From Pinus tabuliformis (taxonomy: Eukaryota > Streptophyta > Pinopsida > Pinales > Pinaceae): DNA of 64,000 nt. A program made the translations under genes and the position numbers. The notes beneath the pieces are model-generated. The model saw only the letters and a program-made list of their open reading frames with translations, made no database searches and was not told the origin of the DNA. The DNA lies in the NCBI GenBank assembly GCA_031772625.1, contig CM062814.1, forward strand, positions 368,909,781 to 368,973,780. Reading direction: 5' to 3'. Position 1 is the first letter of the stretch, and every line of letters begins with the position of its first letter. This document shows positions 9,887-21,214 of this stretch, piece by piece.

Positions 9887-10995
9887 GATCTTGTGTCAAG
9901 CTCGTTAAAACATGAAACAAGGGTTATGAGGATAGTTCTTTTACTGTGTCAACCTCATTAAAAAAATGAAACAACTCCCTTTTCAGATCGAGTCTTTGAT
10001 TAAGATCTCGTAAAATCCCAGTCGAGTCTTTCCAAGATCTCGAAAGTGAACCTTCATTCCATCCACTTTGTCGAATGCAATGAAGCTTGGGGGGCATGTA
10101 CCTCGATTTGCATTATTATGCTGGGGGCATGCGAACTTATAACAAGCATAGTTTTTCGTTTCAAGCTTGTGTAAACATGAAACCGAATCCAAGCAAAGTT
10201 CTCCACGGTTCAAGCTTGTGTAAAAATGAACCCATACCCGATTTACATCTCGTGATTGCCATTTTTATCCACTGAATTCTGCTAGATGAGCCTTGGTTGT
10301 TTTCATTCCATCGCCACCATCTCTTTGGCCGATCATATGCTTTCACTTGGTTGTTTATCCTTTCCTGAGGAACCGCAGCGATGAGTGGTTTTATTAGCCA
10401 GCCTCTTGACCATTACATGTTTTGAGCAGTTCCACCATTACCGGAACCAGTTGCTACCCTTTATGCCACTCGTTCCTCTAGGACGAGTCGCCTTTAAGCT
10501 CTTTTCTGACTCGTAAAATATGAAAAGATTGTCGAGTATTTTTCCCTTTTTGACTTGTTAAAGAGAATAAAAATGGAGGTCTGCTTTCAGCTCTTTTCTG
10601 ACCGTTTAAAGATGAAAAGATTGATGAGTCCCCCTCTCGACTCGTTAACGGAACGAGAGGCGGTCACTTTTAAAGCTCTTTTTTCGACCGTTTAACTTAA
10701 AAAGATTGCCGGGTGTTTGTCGTTTCGCACTCGTTATTGGCCCTAAAACGACGTGTTTTCGACCGCTTTTTTACTTTTTTGGGTCAAGAACACTATTTAC
10801 GAAAAGTACTCCTCGATCGTAATGGTCGGGCGGTTCTCTCGAGCATTGTTTTATACTTTTTCGGGCTCGAGAGACACAACTGTACGAAAAAGGACCCCCC
10901 TGGAGTCTTCTTTTCTGCTGTCTTTTTAGGCTCTCTAAACAAGAAAAGACGCCGAGTTTTTCCTTTGTCAGGCTCGTTAAACACTTGATGACATC
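9887..10995 (+). repeat. Array of short hairpins with a shared loop motif (element C)
   Basis: Many short inverted repeats follow one another. Examples: CTTGTGTC 9890-9897 with GAAACAAG 9914-9921 (one mismatch); GTTTCA 10158-10163 with TGAAAC 10178-10183; GGTTCA 10207-10212 with TGAACC 10227-10232; TCTTTTC 10500-10506 with GAAAAGA 10522-10528; TCTTTTC 10592-10598 with GAAAAGA 10614-10620; TCTTTTT near 10677 with AAAAAGA 10699-10705; CTCTCGAGC 10836-10844 with GCTCGAGAG 10865-10873; GTCTTTTT 10920-10927 with GAAAAGAC 10943-10950; TGTCA 10966-10970 with TGACA 10989-10993. Loops carry forms of CTCGTTAAA, CTTGTGTAAA or ACCGTTTAA, or the second type TTTTATACTTTTTCGG. Confidence 0.7.
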
Positions 10996-11847
10996 GGGTA
11001 TTGTTGAAATGACACTCTTCGAGCATATGCTATCCCCGTCAAGCTTGTCATCCAAAACTAACCGGGGTACCTGCCAGAAATGGTGGGGAAAATGGAACTG
11101 TAATCATAGTCGTGTCGGCAGTATGTCGCTCTTGAACATGGCACTCTTCTGCTTCGTGTCTGGGTGGGGCCATCTCATCTTGTTTTTCACTGGCCTCCGT
11201 GGGTTTGGGTTATCTTATTCGACCTCTCATCTGCCCATTGCCATTATTACTATACCCTCTGCTCATTTGATGTCAAATACTGCCAAACCCGCTACAGTGC
11301 CGCCGATATGTTCAAGAGAAGTTGACCTCTGCAATAATACAACCTCATCTGCTATCTCACACAAATCATTTTTCCTCTGTCTCGTGTCGATGATGTGGGA
11401 ATCATTATGGCCCACCTTCGATCAAGGTCACTTCCTGTCGACTTCAGCTCATTATCCAGGAAGGTGACTTAGAGACTCCCTTCAGGTGCCTTAGAGCCTG
11501 CATGCCCTAATGGCAGGTTCTTCGTGTTCGACGCGAGGTTTACATCATTGGCCTCCGATCGAATGATTCCGTGGGTGTTCGACACCAGCTCATTGATTCA
11601 CATGCCGCGGATTGTACCTATAGTACCTTGAGGGCCATTGTCATTATTGGTGGTACCTCTCGCGTCTGTTAACAGTTTTCATCATTGACTGGTAATCAGA
11701 CGATGTTCATGCATGTTCGACTTCAACCCATGTATTCACATGCTTGAACTTGTACTTTGTTCGGATCGGGACGGAGCGCAAGACCCTGGATCCCTGTCTG
11801 TTTATGGTCCAGGTTGCGATTTTGTGGATGATCATTACATGACTCAT
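10996..11847. other. Noncoding internal region of element C
   Basis: No supported gene. The stretch includes an open frame of 160 codons at 10985-11467 that resembles nothing I recognise and has no counterpart frame in element A. Text such as GATATGTTCAAGAGAAGTTG and the GGTAATCAGACGATG region has clear counterparts in element A at 1780 and 2225. Confidence 0.5.
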
Positions 11848-11992
11848 TGATGGATGGCTGCGCCCATACCTGAGTCTTCATGGATGGCTGCGACCATACC
11901 TTATCATTATTATGGTCTCTTTAGCTGGGTGGCTGCGTCCATTCCACAGACCTTTTTTTCGCATGTCTTTTTGGATGGCTGCGCCCATGCCT
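11848..11992 (+). repeat. Degenerate repeats of a TGGATGGCTGCG motif
   Basis: Four irregularly spaced copies of (G/T)GGATGGCTGCG(C/A)CCAT(A/G)CC-like text occur near 11849, 11879, 11929 and 11971. They lie just upstream of the polypurine tract of element C. No function is evident. Confidence 0.6.
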
Positions 11993-12114
11993 AGACTGCG
12001 TGTATTTGATTATCAGAGATATTTTGGTCCTTCCTGGTGGTGTTCCAGTTCGGCGTCTGTTGTAAATCATTTCACCCCTCCCACTCTCTCGGTCTTCATG
12101 CTTTAGGGGGCATC

Positions 12115-13245
12115 TGTTACACAGTAATTTGTCACTGCCTTCCTGTCAGTCACCCTGCTGTGCCAATCACTAAGCCTCATGCCTTCTGAACTGGCCCAAA
12201 AAACCCATTTTCCTAAAGTTTTATTCACCAGCGCGTCTATTTGCAAAATACCCGCGATGACTGGCGCTCCATAGTGTATCCCGTGCGCCGCCAGCTCGGA
12301 AGGACATCACTTTTCCGCGCTGGTAGCCAGCGCGCCTTTCTTGTGTTCTTCTGCGCTGACATGACTGTCCTAGTTATGTGAACGCGGAGACATCGCGTCA
12401 GTTGCCTCATAATCCGCGCTGATCCAGTTTGGGCGAATTTGTTCAAACAACCAGCCTTCCAGATAACTCCAGGCTTGGTTGTTAGCTTTGTGAATGTCGA
12501 CTCCCTTCTATGGCATGTCTGTTCGACCCTTTGCAACCATTTCCCTCAAGGATAAGCTCATCCTTCCACCCTTTTAGGAGGCTCCTTCTCCTACATATAC
12601 TCTCACCATTACCATGAGCAGCTAGTTAGACTTAGCTTGGAATAGCTTGGATTGTATAGAGCTTGTAGTGCTCAGATTGCTGCTATAGGTTTGGTGTGCT
12701 AGGTGTGGAAGTGATTGATTGCTTAGGGAAGGTTGTTTTGTGCTATTTGTGTGAGAGAGAGAGTTGTTTGTCTTGGGAGAATCATCCTCAAAGGTGAATG
12801 CTTGAGATACATGCTGACTGGCCCCTCCTGAGAAGGTTACCGACGTCAGAACATTTGGTTGTACTCTTCTCTATTCTGATTAATAATAGATGACTGCTAT
12901 TATTGTTCCATTCTCATTTGTCTATGCAATGGTTAAATGTGAATTACATCTTTTCTGACTGATTTATGGTTGCTTTTACTAGATTTCGCGCTTGTGTTTG
13001 TTTCCCCCTTCGTGTGTGCAGGTATCTATTCGCGGAGATCGCGGAGGATTGTGACCAGCCGAAGCGGAGGAGCGAAGGCAACATCTCTTCGTCAAACGAC
13101 AGCGCAGGAATCCAAGTAGGTGCTCTTTACCTCTTGTTTAATTGTAATTAGGAACATGCGTAGCAGCATTGTGTGATTGTTGCTAGACCCCTGCTGGGCT
13201 AGTAGGGATCGCCTCTATCCGTAGAGGGGATTTACCTCTCCAACA
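12115..13245 (+). repeat. 3' LTR of element C
   Basis: TGTTACAC...CTCCAACA, 1131 bp, preceded by the purine tract TTTAGGGGGCATC (12102-12114) and followed by CCAGC, the right-hand target duplication. It is the partner of 8700-9830. Confidence 0.95.
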
Positions 13246-13250
13246 CCAGC

Positions 13251-14220
13251 TCAGAAATAAAATTGGTAAAAACAGTGTTTTCCAACTTCCTAGTAACCAT
13301 ATTCCTAAAGGCTTACTTCCTCTTTAAAGACTGTTTGACCAGAATGATGTGCCTTACAAAGCTACCCAAAAGGAAGACCAATCTGTAGTTTGTAAGCATG
13401 ATATGGGAAGTCCAGGTCAGCCTAGGTATGTGAATTTGTCTACTCATTTGTCTGTTGATCAAAGTACTAAATACTGCAATTTAATGAGGCAATTTGCTGA
13501 TGTGTTTTCCTGGGAGTATAGTGACCTGAAAACGTATGATAAAAGCATAATTCAGCACAAAATCCCTCTAGAAAAAAGACGCCATTCCTTTCAAACAAAA
13601 GCTAAGACCAATAAATCCTATGCTTCTTCCACTAATTGAAAAAGAAATTAAAAAATTGCTGGCTGCCAAGATCATTGTCCCTCTCAGGTATTCAAAGTGG
13701 GTAGCCAATCTAGTGGTGGTGAGGAAGAAGAGTGGAGAAATCAGACTGTGTGTTGATTTCAAAAATTTGAACAAATGCTCCAAGAAAGATAACTATCCTC
13801 TACCAAAGATGGAGCATTTGTTGCAAAAGGTCTCAGGTGCTAAAGTGATGTCATTTTTGGATGGATTTTCAGGCTTTAATCAGATTGATGTGCACCTAGA
13901 TGATCAAGAAAAGACTGCATTTACCACTCCTTGGGGCACATTTATGTACGCCAAAATGCCCTTTGGATTGATGAATGCTGGAGACACCTTTCAGAGAGCT
14001 ATGGATATAACATTTGTGGGAGAGAAGGACAAATTTGTGCTTATCTACCTTGATGATATAACAGTTTATTCCAGCAGCCACCAAAATCATTTACAACATT
14101 TGAAAAAAGTGTTCTTGAAGTGCAGAAGGTTTGGAATATCAGTCAATACCAAAAAATCACAATTTGCTTTACAAGAAGGCAAGCTGTTATGACATGTTGT
14201 ATCTGTTGTAGGTGTTTAGA
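13251..14220 (+). pseudogene. Reverse transcriptase region of element B
   Basis: After element C the pol frame resumes (SVDQSTKYCNLMRQFADVFSWEYSDL). A one-base frameshift near 13590 moves it to the frame with ATG 13620. The reverse transcriptase then runs through KKLLAAKIIVPLRYSKWVAN, CVDFKNLNKCSKKDNYPLPK, SFLDGFSGFNQI, KMPFGLMNAGDTFQRAMD and the active-site box IYLDDITVYS at about 14044-14073, which is intact. Stops are TAA near 13326, TGA at 14190 and TAG at 14217. The domain would copy element RNA into DNA. Confidence 0.9.
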
Positions 14221-14640
14221 TTGATTCGGAAAGAGTGAAGGCAATACAAACTTTGTATGTTCCTATATCCGAGAAAGATATTTAGTCCTTTCTGGGCAAA
14301 ATTAATTTTGTAAGGAGGTTTATTCCAAATTTTGCAGAATTGGTAAAGCATGTGACCTCCATGTTGAAGAAAGGATCAGAGGTAAGGTGGACTGATGCAG
14401 CTAGAAAATCATTTGATTCTATAAAAAAAGCTATTACGAAGGCTGCCACATTAATAAGTCCATATTACAGTGAGGAGTTTCATGTGTTTTCATTTGCCTC
14501 TGAAGACACCATTGCAGCTGTTTTATTGCAACAAGATGAGGAAGGTTCAGAACATCCGGTAGCATTTTTCAGCAAGAACTTGAGGGATGTTGAACTAAGG
14601 TATGATATTATGGAAAAATAGGCATATGCTCTCATCAAAT
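14221..14640 (+). pseudogene. RNase H region of element B
   Basis: In the same frame, SERVKAIQTLYVP and FLGKINFVRRFIPNFAEL form the reverse transcriptase-RNase H connection, followed by WTDAARKSFDSIKKAI and a Ty3/gypsy RNase H core (VFSFASEDTIAAVLLQQDEEGSEHPVAFFSKNL). Stops at 14282 (TAG, a former Gln in IQSFLG) and 14619 (TAG, a former Gln in EKQAYAL) interrupt it. The usual D at the start of the core appears as FAS, so a catalytic residue may also be lost. Confidence 0.75.
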
Positions 14641-16215
14641 CCTTGAAGGCTTTCAGAGTTTATATCTTGCATTCAAAAATAATTGCATATGTACCATCTG
14701 TTGCAATAAAAGATGTCCTAACACAACCTGATGCTGATGGAAGAAGAGCAAAATGGATTGCAAAAATGATAGAATTTAATATAGAGTTGAAGCCCACCAA
14801 GCTGATCAGAGGTCAGGGGCTTGCCAAGTTATTGGCTGAGGAAAATTGCAAGTCCTTAGATATTGATTTCTTATATGAAAATGCAGAAAATGATCAGGCA
14901 GAAATGGAGGAAACAGCTGAAGCAGAGAGAAAGCAGTTAGTGGCCGAGAATCTAGCTTCATGTCAATGGTATGCTAAAATAATTAATTTTTTGTTGAAGC
15001 TAGAGATCCCTTCAGGCTTAAGCACAAGTCAAGCTAGAACTTTAAAAGTTAGAGCAGCAAAGTATTGCATTATGGAAAATCTTCTCTACTGGAGGGATCC
15101 ATCTGGAATATTTTTAAGGTTTTTGGACAATGAACAGTCAAAAGAAGTTATGCAGCAGTTTCATAACAGCATGTGTGGAGGGCACCATTACTGGAAAACC
15201 ATAGCCCACAAAATTCTTAGAGTTGGGTACTATTGGCCCACTTTATTTTTTGATGTACTTTTTTTTGTTAAATCTTGTGACAGGTGCCAAATATTTGAAG
15301 GAAAAGAGCAGTTGAAGTCCCTGCCCCTAAAACCAATTTAGGCAAAAGTACCTTTTCAGCAATGGGGCTTGGATTTTATTGGAGAAATCAATCCATATTC
15401 CAGTGGCCAGCACAGGTGGATATTAGTAGCCATTGATTATTTCACCAAGTGGATTGAAGCAATCCCTACCAGGAAGGCTGATCATCATGTGGTCATCAAG
15501 TTTTTAACAGAGAATATCTTCAACAGATTTGGTTGCCCACACAAATTAATTACAGATAATGCAGCAGCTTTCAGGGCAAAGGAACTGGTGGAAATGTGTG
15601 ATTCAATGGGAATTAAACTTGTTCATTCCACTTCATATTATCCACAGGGAAATGGTCTGGTAGAGTCCTCTAATAAAAGTTTGATCAGGATAATTAAAAA
15701 GCTGTTAGAGGACAATAAAAGGAATTGGGATTCAAAGCTCAAGTATGCACTGTGGGCTGATAGAGTGACCATCAAGAAATCCACAGGGAGTTCTCCATTC
15801 AAACTGGTGTATGGCACTGAGGCTGTATTCCCAATTCAGTTAACTCTCCCTGTGGCAAAGTTCCTTCAACAAGAGTAGAATGAGGAAGAAGAAATGGCAA
15901 GAAGAATCACTGATTTGACAGAGTTACATCAGATTAGAGAACAGCTGGTGGAAAAGGCTGCAGCACATCAGAAGAGAATCAAGGATGCTTTTGACAAAGG
16001 GACAAAAATAGATAATTTCCAGGTTGGTGACTTGGTTCTGAAATGGGATGCACTAAAGAAAAAGAAAGGAAATCATGGAAAGTTTGATGCTTTCTGGACA
16101 GGTCCTTTTATCATTTCATAGATTCATGGGAACAACACCTTCATACTGAAAAGTATGGGAGGAGAGCTAGTTTTTGACGACCCAGTTAATGGATGTTTTC
16201 TAAAAATTTATATGA
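14641..16215 (+). pseudogene. Integrase region of element B
   Basis: The frame continues through the end of RNase H (QGLAKLLAEEN) to an HHCC zinc-binding domain (HNSMCGGHHYWKT, CDRCQIFEGK) and the integrase core: LDFIGEINPYSSGQ, LITDNAAAFRAKELVEMC, and GNGLVESSNKSLIRI with the glutamate. The C-terminal GPF/Y-like module is NFQVGDLVLKWD with FWTGPFII. No chromodomain follows. Stops at 15339, 15876 and 16119 are all TAG in positions where Gln is expected. The core DDE residues appear intact. Confidence 0.9.
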
Positions 16216-16615
16216 TTTAAGGTCCTTTGGCCTTAAATGTTGTAAATATTTTGTTTTTATCAGTTTTGCAGGCAAAATAAACTCCATGCCCAATGGAACA
16301 CTAGGAATTTTGCTAATTGGTTTTCATCAATAAGGCATTGGTCTGCAGGTTCTTGAGACCTCATAGGGAGGATCTCATCCCCAGAAGGAGCCAACTATTA
16401 GAACTGCTACATGTTTGAGCATTTTTTAGGGTCAAGGACAGCTTGGCCGTGGTGTTTTCTGAAAAGGAGGGGCTAGCAGCAGTTCATTCAATCTTTCCCT
16501 TTCCATTTGCTTTATCCTTATGACTCCTGCCACCTTCATTTCCTCCTTCCCTTTCATTTTCCCTACTCTCCCTTAACCCAGTTAGTGCCATTTTTCTCTA
16601 TTATCATTATAAACC
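16216..16615. other. Noncoding 3' region of element B with a purine tract
   Basis: No gene is visible. GAAAAGGAGGGG at 16461-16472 is the best polypurine candidate. If it is the tract, the 3' LTR would start closer to it than the 16616 start given below. Confidence 0.5.
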
Positions 16616-18510
16616 TGTTATAATTCTGTTTCCCTTGGCTCCCGGGCATATGTTGTTTTAACAAAAGCCTGCCTAAACCCAAGTTCCTCTAACCCCCCCG
16701 GGCACTTTTGTTTATAATGCTATTAAACCCCTCTACCCTTTATAAACTCCTGAAAACCATTATAACCTGTTCAAAACCCATATATCCCGTGTAAACCTTG
16801 TTTAAACGCATTTTTTGTTTAATCCCTGTCTCTAAGGTTTTAATCCATAACCCCACAGATATAATAAAGTTTATAACCCTAAGCTTTAAATAAAGCCCGG
16901 GCCTGCCCCTTACCTGTCACATCACCCCGAGACATGTGTGTTAAATTCTGATCGCCCGATCCTCCGCCCATTGATCCAACGATAGTCACAGTCCCTGCTC
17001 CACAGACCTGCACACCCGTTAGTTCTTGGGGAAAGCGGTTTCCCCACCATCCTGTCAGACATGCATCACCATTCCGTTGTATTGCACCACCCTGTACGAA
17101 AATTGTCATAGCCCGAAAGCGGTGCGGGGAGGCCACTTACCACCCTCTCGGTACGACTCCCCGCACGTTAACCACCGATTATCTTAACCGCCCGTTGACC
17201 GTCCGATCGCCCATCTCATGATCCGACGGCCCTCATTCATTCCGCTTCTCACCTATTTATATGTCTCCCACTCGTTAATGTTCACGCAACTCCCACTCCC
17301 GATAGTCGTCCGATCTCTCCCACCGCGATCTAATGGCCCACATCTGTCTCCACCCGATTTTCCTGTTGAGCTCCCTATGATCAAATCTTCACCGTCCAGT
17401 TCTCTGATCTAACGGCTCATCTTCAATCACGTCTTTGTGCCTTCCCATCGCCTCCTGCCAATAGATCCAGGCCGTCCATCTGAACAATCTAATGGCCATC
17501 ATTCATTCTCGGCTCTTCATCCATTTTCAAGGCGTTTTTTAGTGTTTTTGGCTCAGCTCATACATGCAAAGAAGGGAGTGATAATACAGCAGTGTGCACA
17601 TTAATTCCTCAGCTACCTGGATTCAAGAATAGCACGGTCGAGGACGAGAAAGTAATGCCTTGAGCAGTTGGATTCATTCAGCAAATTATGGAAATTTATT
17701 CATGAAACATTCGACCTGTTCAAGGAGTACACCAGACTACAGAAAGAACCATTTTGTTCATTAAAGCATTCAGACTATAGCAGAAGACCCATATCTAACT
17801 GTAAATGCAGTTGGTGGTCAATTAAGACACCTCCACGCATAGCCTAGCAAAGTGATTTTGCAAACAAACTCTATATATACCCAGAAAAACGAGGCAATCA
17901 GGTTGATGAATGTAATTCTGGTGTAAATTTCAACTTCTGGAGACTGTAACTCCTATGAGACCTGCAGCTTTTGGGCTTCATTTCCAGCTAATACAAGCTT
18001 CTTTTGCTATTGATTGCTCACTTTCCACTTCTTATCCTTGTTCCGGGCTGTGCCTGTTTGACATTTATTTCATGTGTTGTTAATATTTAGCATTAGAGGG
18101 GCTGTCATTCCACCTCTTTGTTAGGACTTAGCATGTATCATTGAATTTGTTTGCAGGTTTCTGTTGTTTAATGCCAGAGAGCTGTCATCCTGTCTGAGTA
18201 TTAGATAACAGATTTACAGACCTTTTAACTGGTTGCAGCTGGCCATCACAGGGTCCTGTGCATCTGTTGGTGTGATCAGTCTTCTCCATCATCACATTTT
18301 CTTTAAATTGTGAGTAATTGGTGGTTAAAAGCCTTGTAGTATGGGGGTGTTCACCCATGTCTGGGGTTAAGCATAGTAGAAGTGGTTATCTGGCTTGAAT
18401 ATGCAGCATTTCTTTCATTCATCCACCATATTTCCAACAATTTGTTGAGTTTGTAATGTTCCCGAGCATCACTGATATACAACCTACATGAGTTTCTTGG
18501 GCTGATAACA
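16616..18510 (+). repeat. 3' LTR of element B
   Basis: The right end TGATAACA at 18510 is firm because it matches 5591 in the 5' LTR. From 16641 it is colinear with 3724-5591. The left end is uncertain: TGTTATAA at 16616 would mirror the TGATAACA end, but the bases before it are not purine-rich, and the copy to compare is cut by element A. Differences from the 5' LTR are frequent, so B is older than C. Confidence 0.7.
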
Positions 18511-19540
18511 GTATCCTACAAACTAGTGGACTTAGGGCACATTGTGAGAGTCAATTTGGTAGTTGTTAGATAATATTGTCTTAAATTGATATGTTTTTGT
18601 CTTAATTATGTCATAAGACTTTCCCCTCTAAAATAAACTCTCCTCCCATGCCACCTATGTCGTTGTGAGTCGTTGATTTTGATGTTAAACGATAGAAATA
18701 ATTTGTGCCATAGATTGATTTAAAACAAGTATTAATCAGTTACAATTTGGGAATGAATTTCCTTTATTATGATTTTCTATGTTGGTGGAAACTAAATGAA
18801 CATGGATGATTTGCAGGAGAGCGCATGCACGCTGTGAAGAATAACAAGAAATGGTCTTTCCAGGGGTGCCTGGGGTTTGAACATGTGAATTTTTTCTTGG
18901 AAAAATAGATCCAACCAAAAAAGCTAAATTAGGAAATTAAGGCGAAGCAGAAGAGGAAAATGAAGTGGCTCGAGTGGGAATCGAGAGGGATTTATGAGTA
19001 GGAAACATATTGGGTTTTGAATTTCTTTGGGAGTCCACCATTATTATGCTTCTCACAGGACAGAGTAGACCAACGTCAAATTGGTTTGGTAAGCAGCGTG
19101 GAAAGTGTTAAATTTATAACAGATTCCACCTATATTTCCAATGTTTTTCCACTATAGGGGTTTTCTGATTCCTGGACTATAGTCAGTTTGCATTTTGGAA
19201 GCTTGACCAGGATGCCCACCAAAATGAGGTTTCATTTCCCGCTGGACATTTTCGATGATAAGGGTCCGTCTCTAGACATTCCTTTTGGAAGTTGTCGAAC
19301 CCTCCATCATAAGGGAATGTAAGGATTAACTACTTATATATTTTTTGATATCGGTTTCTAACTACGCAGAACTTGTCCTCTCCACAAAATTACATTCTTT
19401 CCATGCTTGTGTGAAAAATCTGTTCTCAATGGAATAAATCCCAAGCTTAATTTCCATCCAGCTAACCAACATGATAAATCAATATATGCCAAAGGATGTC
19501 TACACTCTACAGTATAAGCATACTTCAGATCTACCCTAAT
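18511..19540. other. Flanking DNA, no gene seen
   Basis: It begins GTATC, the probable target duplication of element B. I see no coding region, RNA gene or repeat family in this stretch. Confidence 0.5.
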
Positions 19541-19544
19541 GAAC

Positions 19545-19930
19545 TAGGTTGCTGCTCATGCGCACGTTGTTTTTCACTTCCCTAAACTGGAGGTAATTGA
19601 TTACCCTGATTTGCTGGTGTAGGAAGCATTTGAATAGCATATAACCCTCCCCCTTGGCTCGATGCAAGACGATAAAAGCCCTCTTGTGTAGCATGTGAAG
19701 AAGGAAAGCCAGAATCCATATAATGCCTCGGATCATGCTTGAGCAATAGATGGAGAGTGCACAGGTAGTGATTGCATGTATTATTAATACATATCAGATG
19801 CGGCTATAGGTTGATTTAATCACAAAGAAAGTGGCTCTGTGGCAGTCCCTTGTGCATGAGATTCTAAATCCATAATAGAGTTTGCCTGCCCATCTTCTGC
19901 TCTCTTCACAGATTGATTAATTGCACAAGA
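19545..19930 (-). pseudogene. Decayed exon of an unidentified gene
   Basis: Read on the minus strand, pieces in more than one frame look like coding sequence. Around 19930-19810 one reads QSVKRAEDGQANSIMDLES, then HAQGTATEPLSL; further on MQSLPVHSPSIAQA, then HYMDSGFPSSHATQEGFYRL and GGGLYAIQMLPTPANQGNQL. Stops and at least one frameshift separate them. The Ser/Gln/Pro-rich composition would fit the tail of a regulatory protein. It lies just downstream, on the same strand, of the Kelch fragment at 20023-20462 and could belong to the same dead gene, but I cannot show that. Confidence 0.4.
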
Positions 19931-20022
19931 AATCTTTTATTTTTTCTTTCGTGTTTCACTCAATTTCATAGCACTTACTTTTGAGAGAGTGGTGTACCAC
20001 TAATTGCAGCACTTGTCCTAAT

Positions 20023-20462
20023 TTAGTTAATTGTGTCTAGTATGTAAAGGTTGTTGTAATATATCTCTTCAGATTCATCTTGAGCTTTTCTGCAACCTCC
20101 AAATATATATAGACGGTGATCAATGAGTGCAACATTGTGCCCCTCACGAGTTGTTGGTCCTTCATCACTTACGCTAGGTTGCACCCATGTATTTGTAGTA
20201 GTGTCTAGCATATGCAACTCCCATAGAGGGTTCTTCCCATTCCACTAAATACAAACAAATTCGTTCCCTTTGTGGTACAATTGTGGCTATCCATAAGAGA
20301 GGGCGAGGTTCCTTTCACCATAGGCTTACTCCATGTGTGATTTCCTGAATCAAAGACATGAGCATTGTTTCTATGGTAATTATCCTTGGCATAACCACCA
20401 AAAACATAGAGAAAGCAGACATTCTTAACCAATTTGCAAGTGTGGCCCCATCTCTGGTCCAT
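20023..20462 (-). pseudogene. Kelch-repeat protein fragment
   Basis: Two minus-strand pieces encode Kelch blades: RWGHTCKLVKNVCFLYVFGG, SKPMVKGTSPSLMDSHNCTT and LFVFSGMG (20205-20462), then HMLDTTTNTWVQPSVSDEG, REGHNVALIDHRLYIFGG and YYNNLYILDT (20023-20217). A frameshift near 20245 separates them inside the blade that should read FGG.DG. About three of the usual five to seven blades remain. Plant proteins of this type are beta-propellers for protein binding. There is no start and no intact flanking exon, so it is a relic. Confidence 0.85.
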
Positions 20463-20640
20463 TAAATAGAAAAACTTGTAATGTAATGCAATTTTGGCTA
20501 AAGCAACACCTCCCCTTTGTACCTGAGTCCTTGTTTCTCTGGGTTCTGATCTGAAAGGTATTGCTCCACCGAGGTCTCGAAGTCGCTAAATTCAATAGTG
20601 GATTTCCAACATTTAAGGTGATTCCTTCATAAAAGCGCAT

Positions 20641-20745
20641 AGTGAGGAAGTCAAACCCTATTCTAAGTCAATTACCTGAACAACTCATTGGGTCATTTGG
20701 GGTGGGTTCGTCGATATCAAAAAGCTTAAGAGATATGTGTTTCTA
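20641..20745. repeat. Direct repeat, left copy (partner 33650-33755)
   Basis: About 100 bp, including CAATTACCTGAACAACTCA and ATCAAAAAGCTTAAGAGATA, recur in the same orientation at 33650-33755 with roughly 10 percent difference. The two copies enclose the LINE. The LINE's own target duplication is elsewhere, so this pair is an older local duplication or two pieces of a common repeat. Confidence 0.7.
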
Positions 20746-21214
20746 GATTTCAAACACATTGTTTCCCAAGGAGTCATGCTAAATCAAGTAAGGAGATGGT
20801 CGAATAATGCAAGCCCCTAGTGGGGTAGGCTCCACACATGTGGATGCATAAAAATATGTGTAATGCATGAAAATATGTTGAGGGTTGAGGTCTCAGAGAA
20901 GGGGTAATGGTGTGACCAATTACAAGGAATTTTATTGACTCAGACCAACTTTGACTGATGTCCATGATGACTCAATGTGAGAGGTATGAAAAAACAGTAA
21001 GCCAAGGGCTAAGAAGCTCATCAACTAAGATAGGTGTACATAAAACATGCTTATGGCTTTGGAGGAGTGTGTCTTTGCACAACTTTACGCAAGTGAAAAA
21101 ACTTAGAAGGATCCAGAGCGAACTAGGTGAAAAAAACACTCAAGCATTTGTCTAGTAAAACTCTGTCATAGTTGGGCTATAGATACAATATAATAGATTG
21201 GCCCATTATATGTA

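Larger units (their letters stand above)
8700..13245 (+). mobile_element. Element C: pol-less Tat/Ogre-like LTR retrotransposon nested in element B
   Basis: Two LTRs of equal length (1131 bp each), a CCAGC target duplication, a primer site at 9834 and a purine tract before 12115 define a complete 4546-bp insertion. The 2284-bp internal region has no gag, protease or polymerase. It matches the noncoding 3' part of element A in style, with the same hairpin motifs and purine tract. It is therefore a non-autonomous deletion derivative that would have needed proteins from another element. The LTRs are nearly identical, so insertion was relatively recent. Confidence 0.95.
3724..18510 (+). mobile_element. 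Element B: Ty3/gypsy LTR retrotransposon, decayed and twice interrupted
   Basis: The two LTR copies (3724-5591 and the matching 16641-18510) flank a PBS, gag, protease, an RNase H-like domain, reverse transcriptase, RNase H and integrase, all on the plus strand. Element A cuts its 5' LTR and element C cuts its pol. Removing C with one CCAGC copy deletes 4551 bp, a multiple of three, and the pol frame continues across the join. At least 15 in-frame stops and one frameshift near 13590 make it non-functional. DNA after the 3' LTR begins GTATC, the expected target duplication, but its partner lies left of the window. Confidence 0.9.

Noticed and set aside
10985-11467. A 160-codon frame inside element C
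   Set aside because: No family resemblance, and the matching region of element A does not keep it open.
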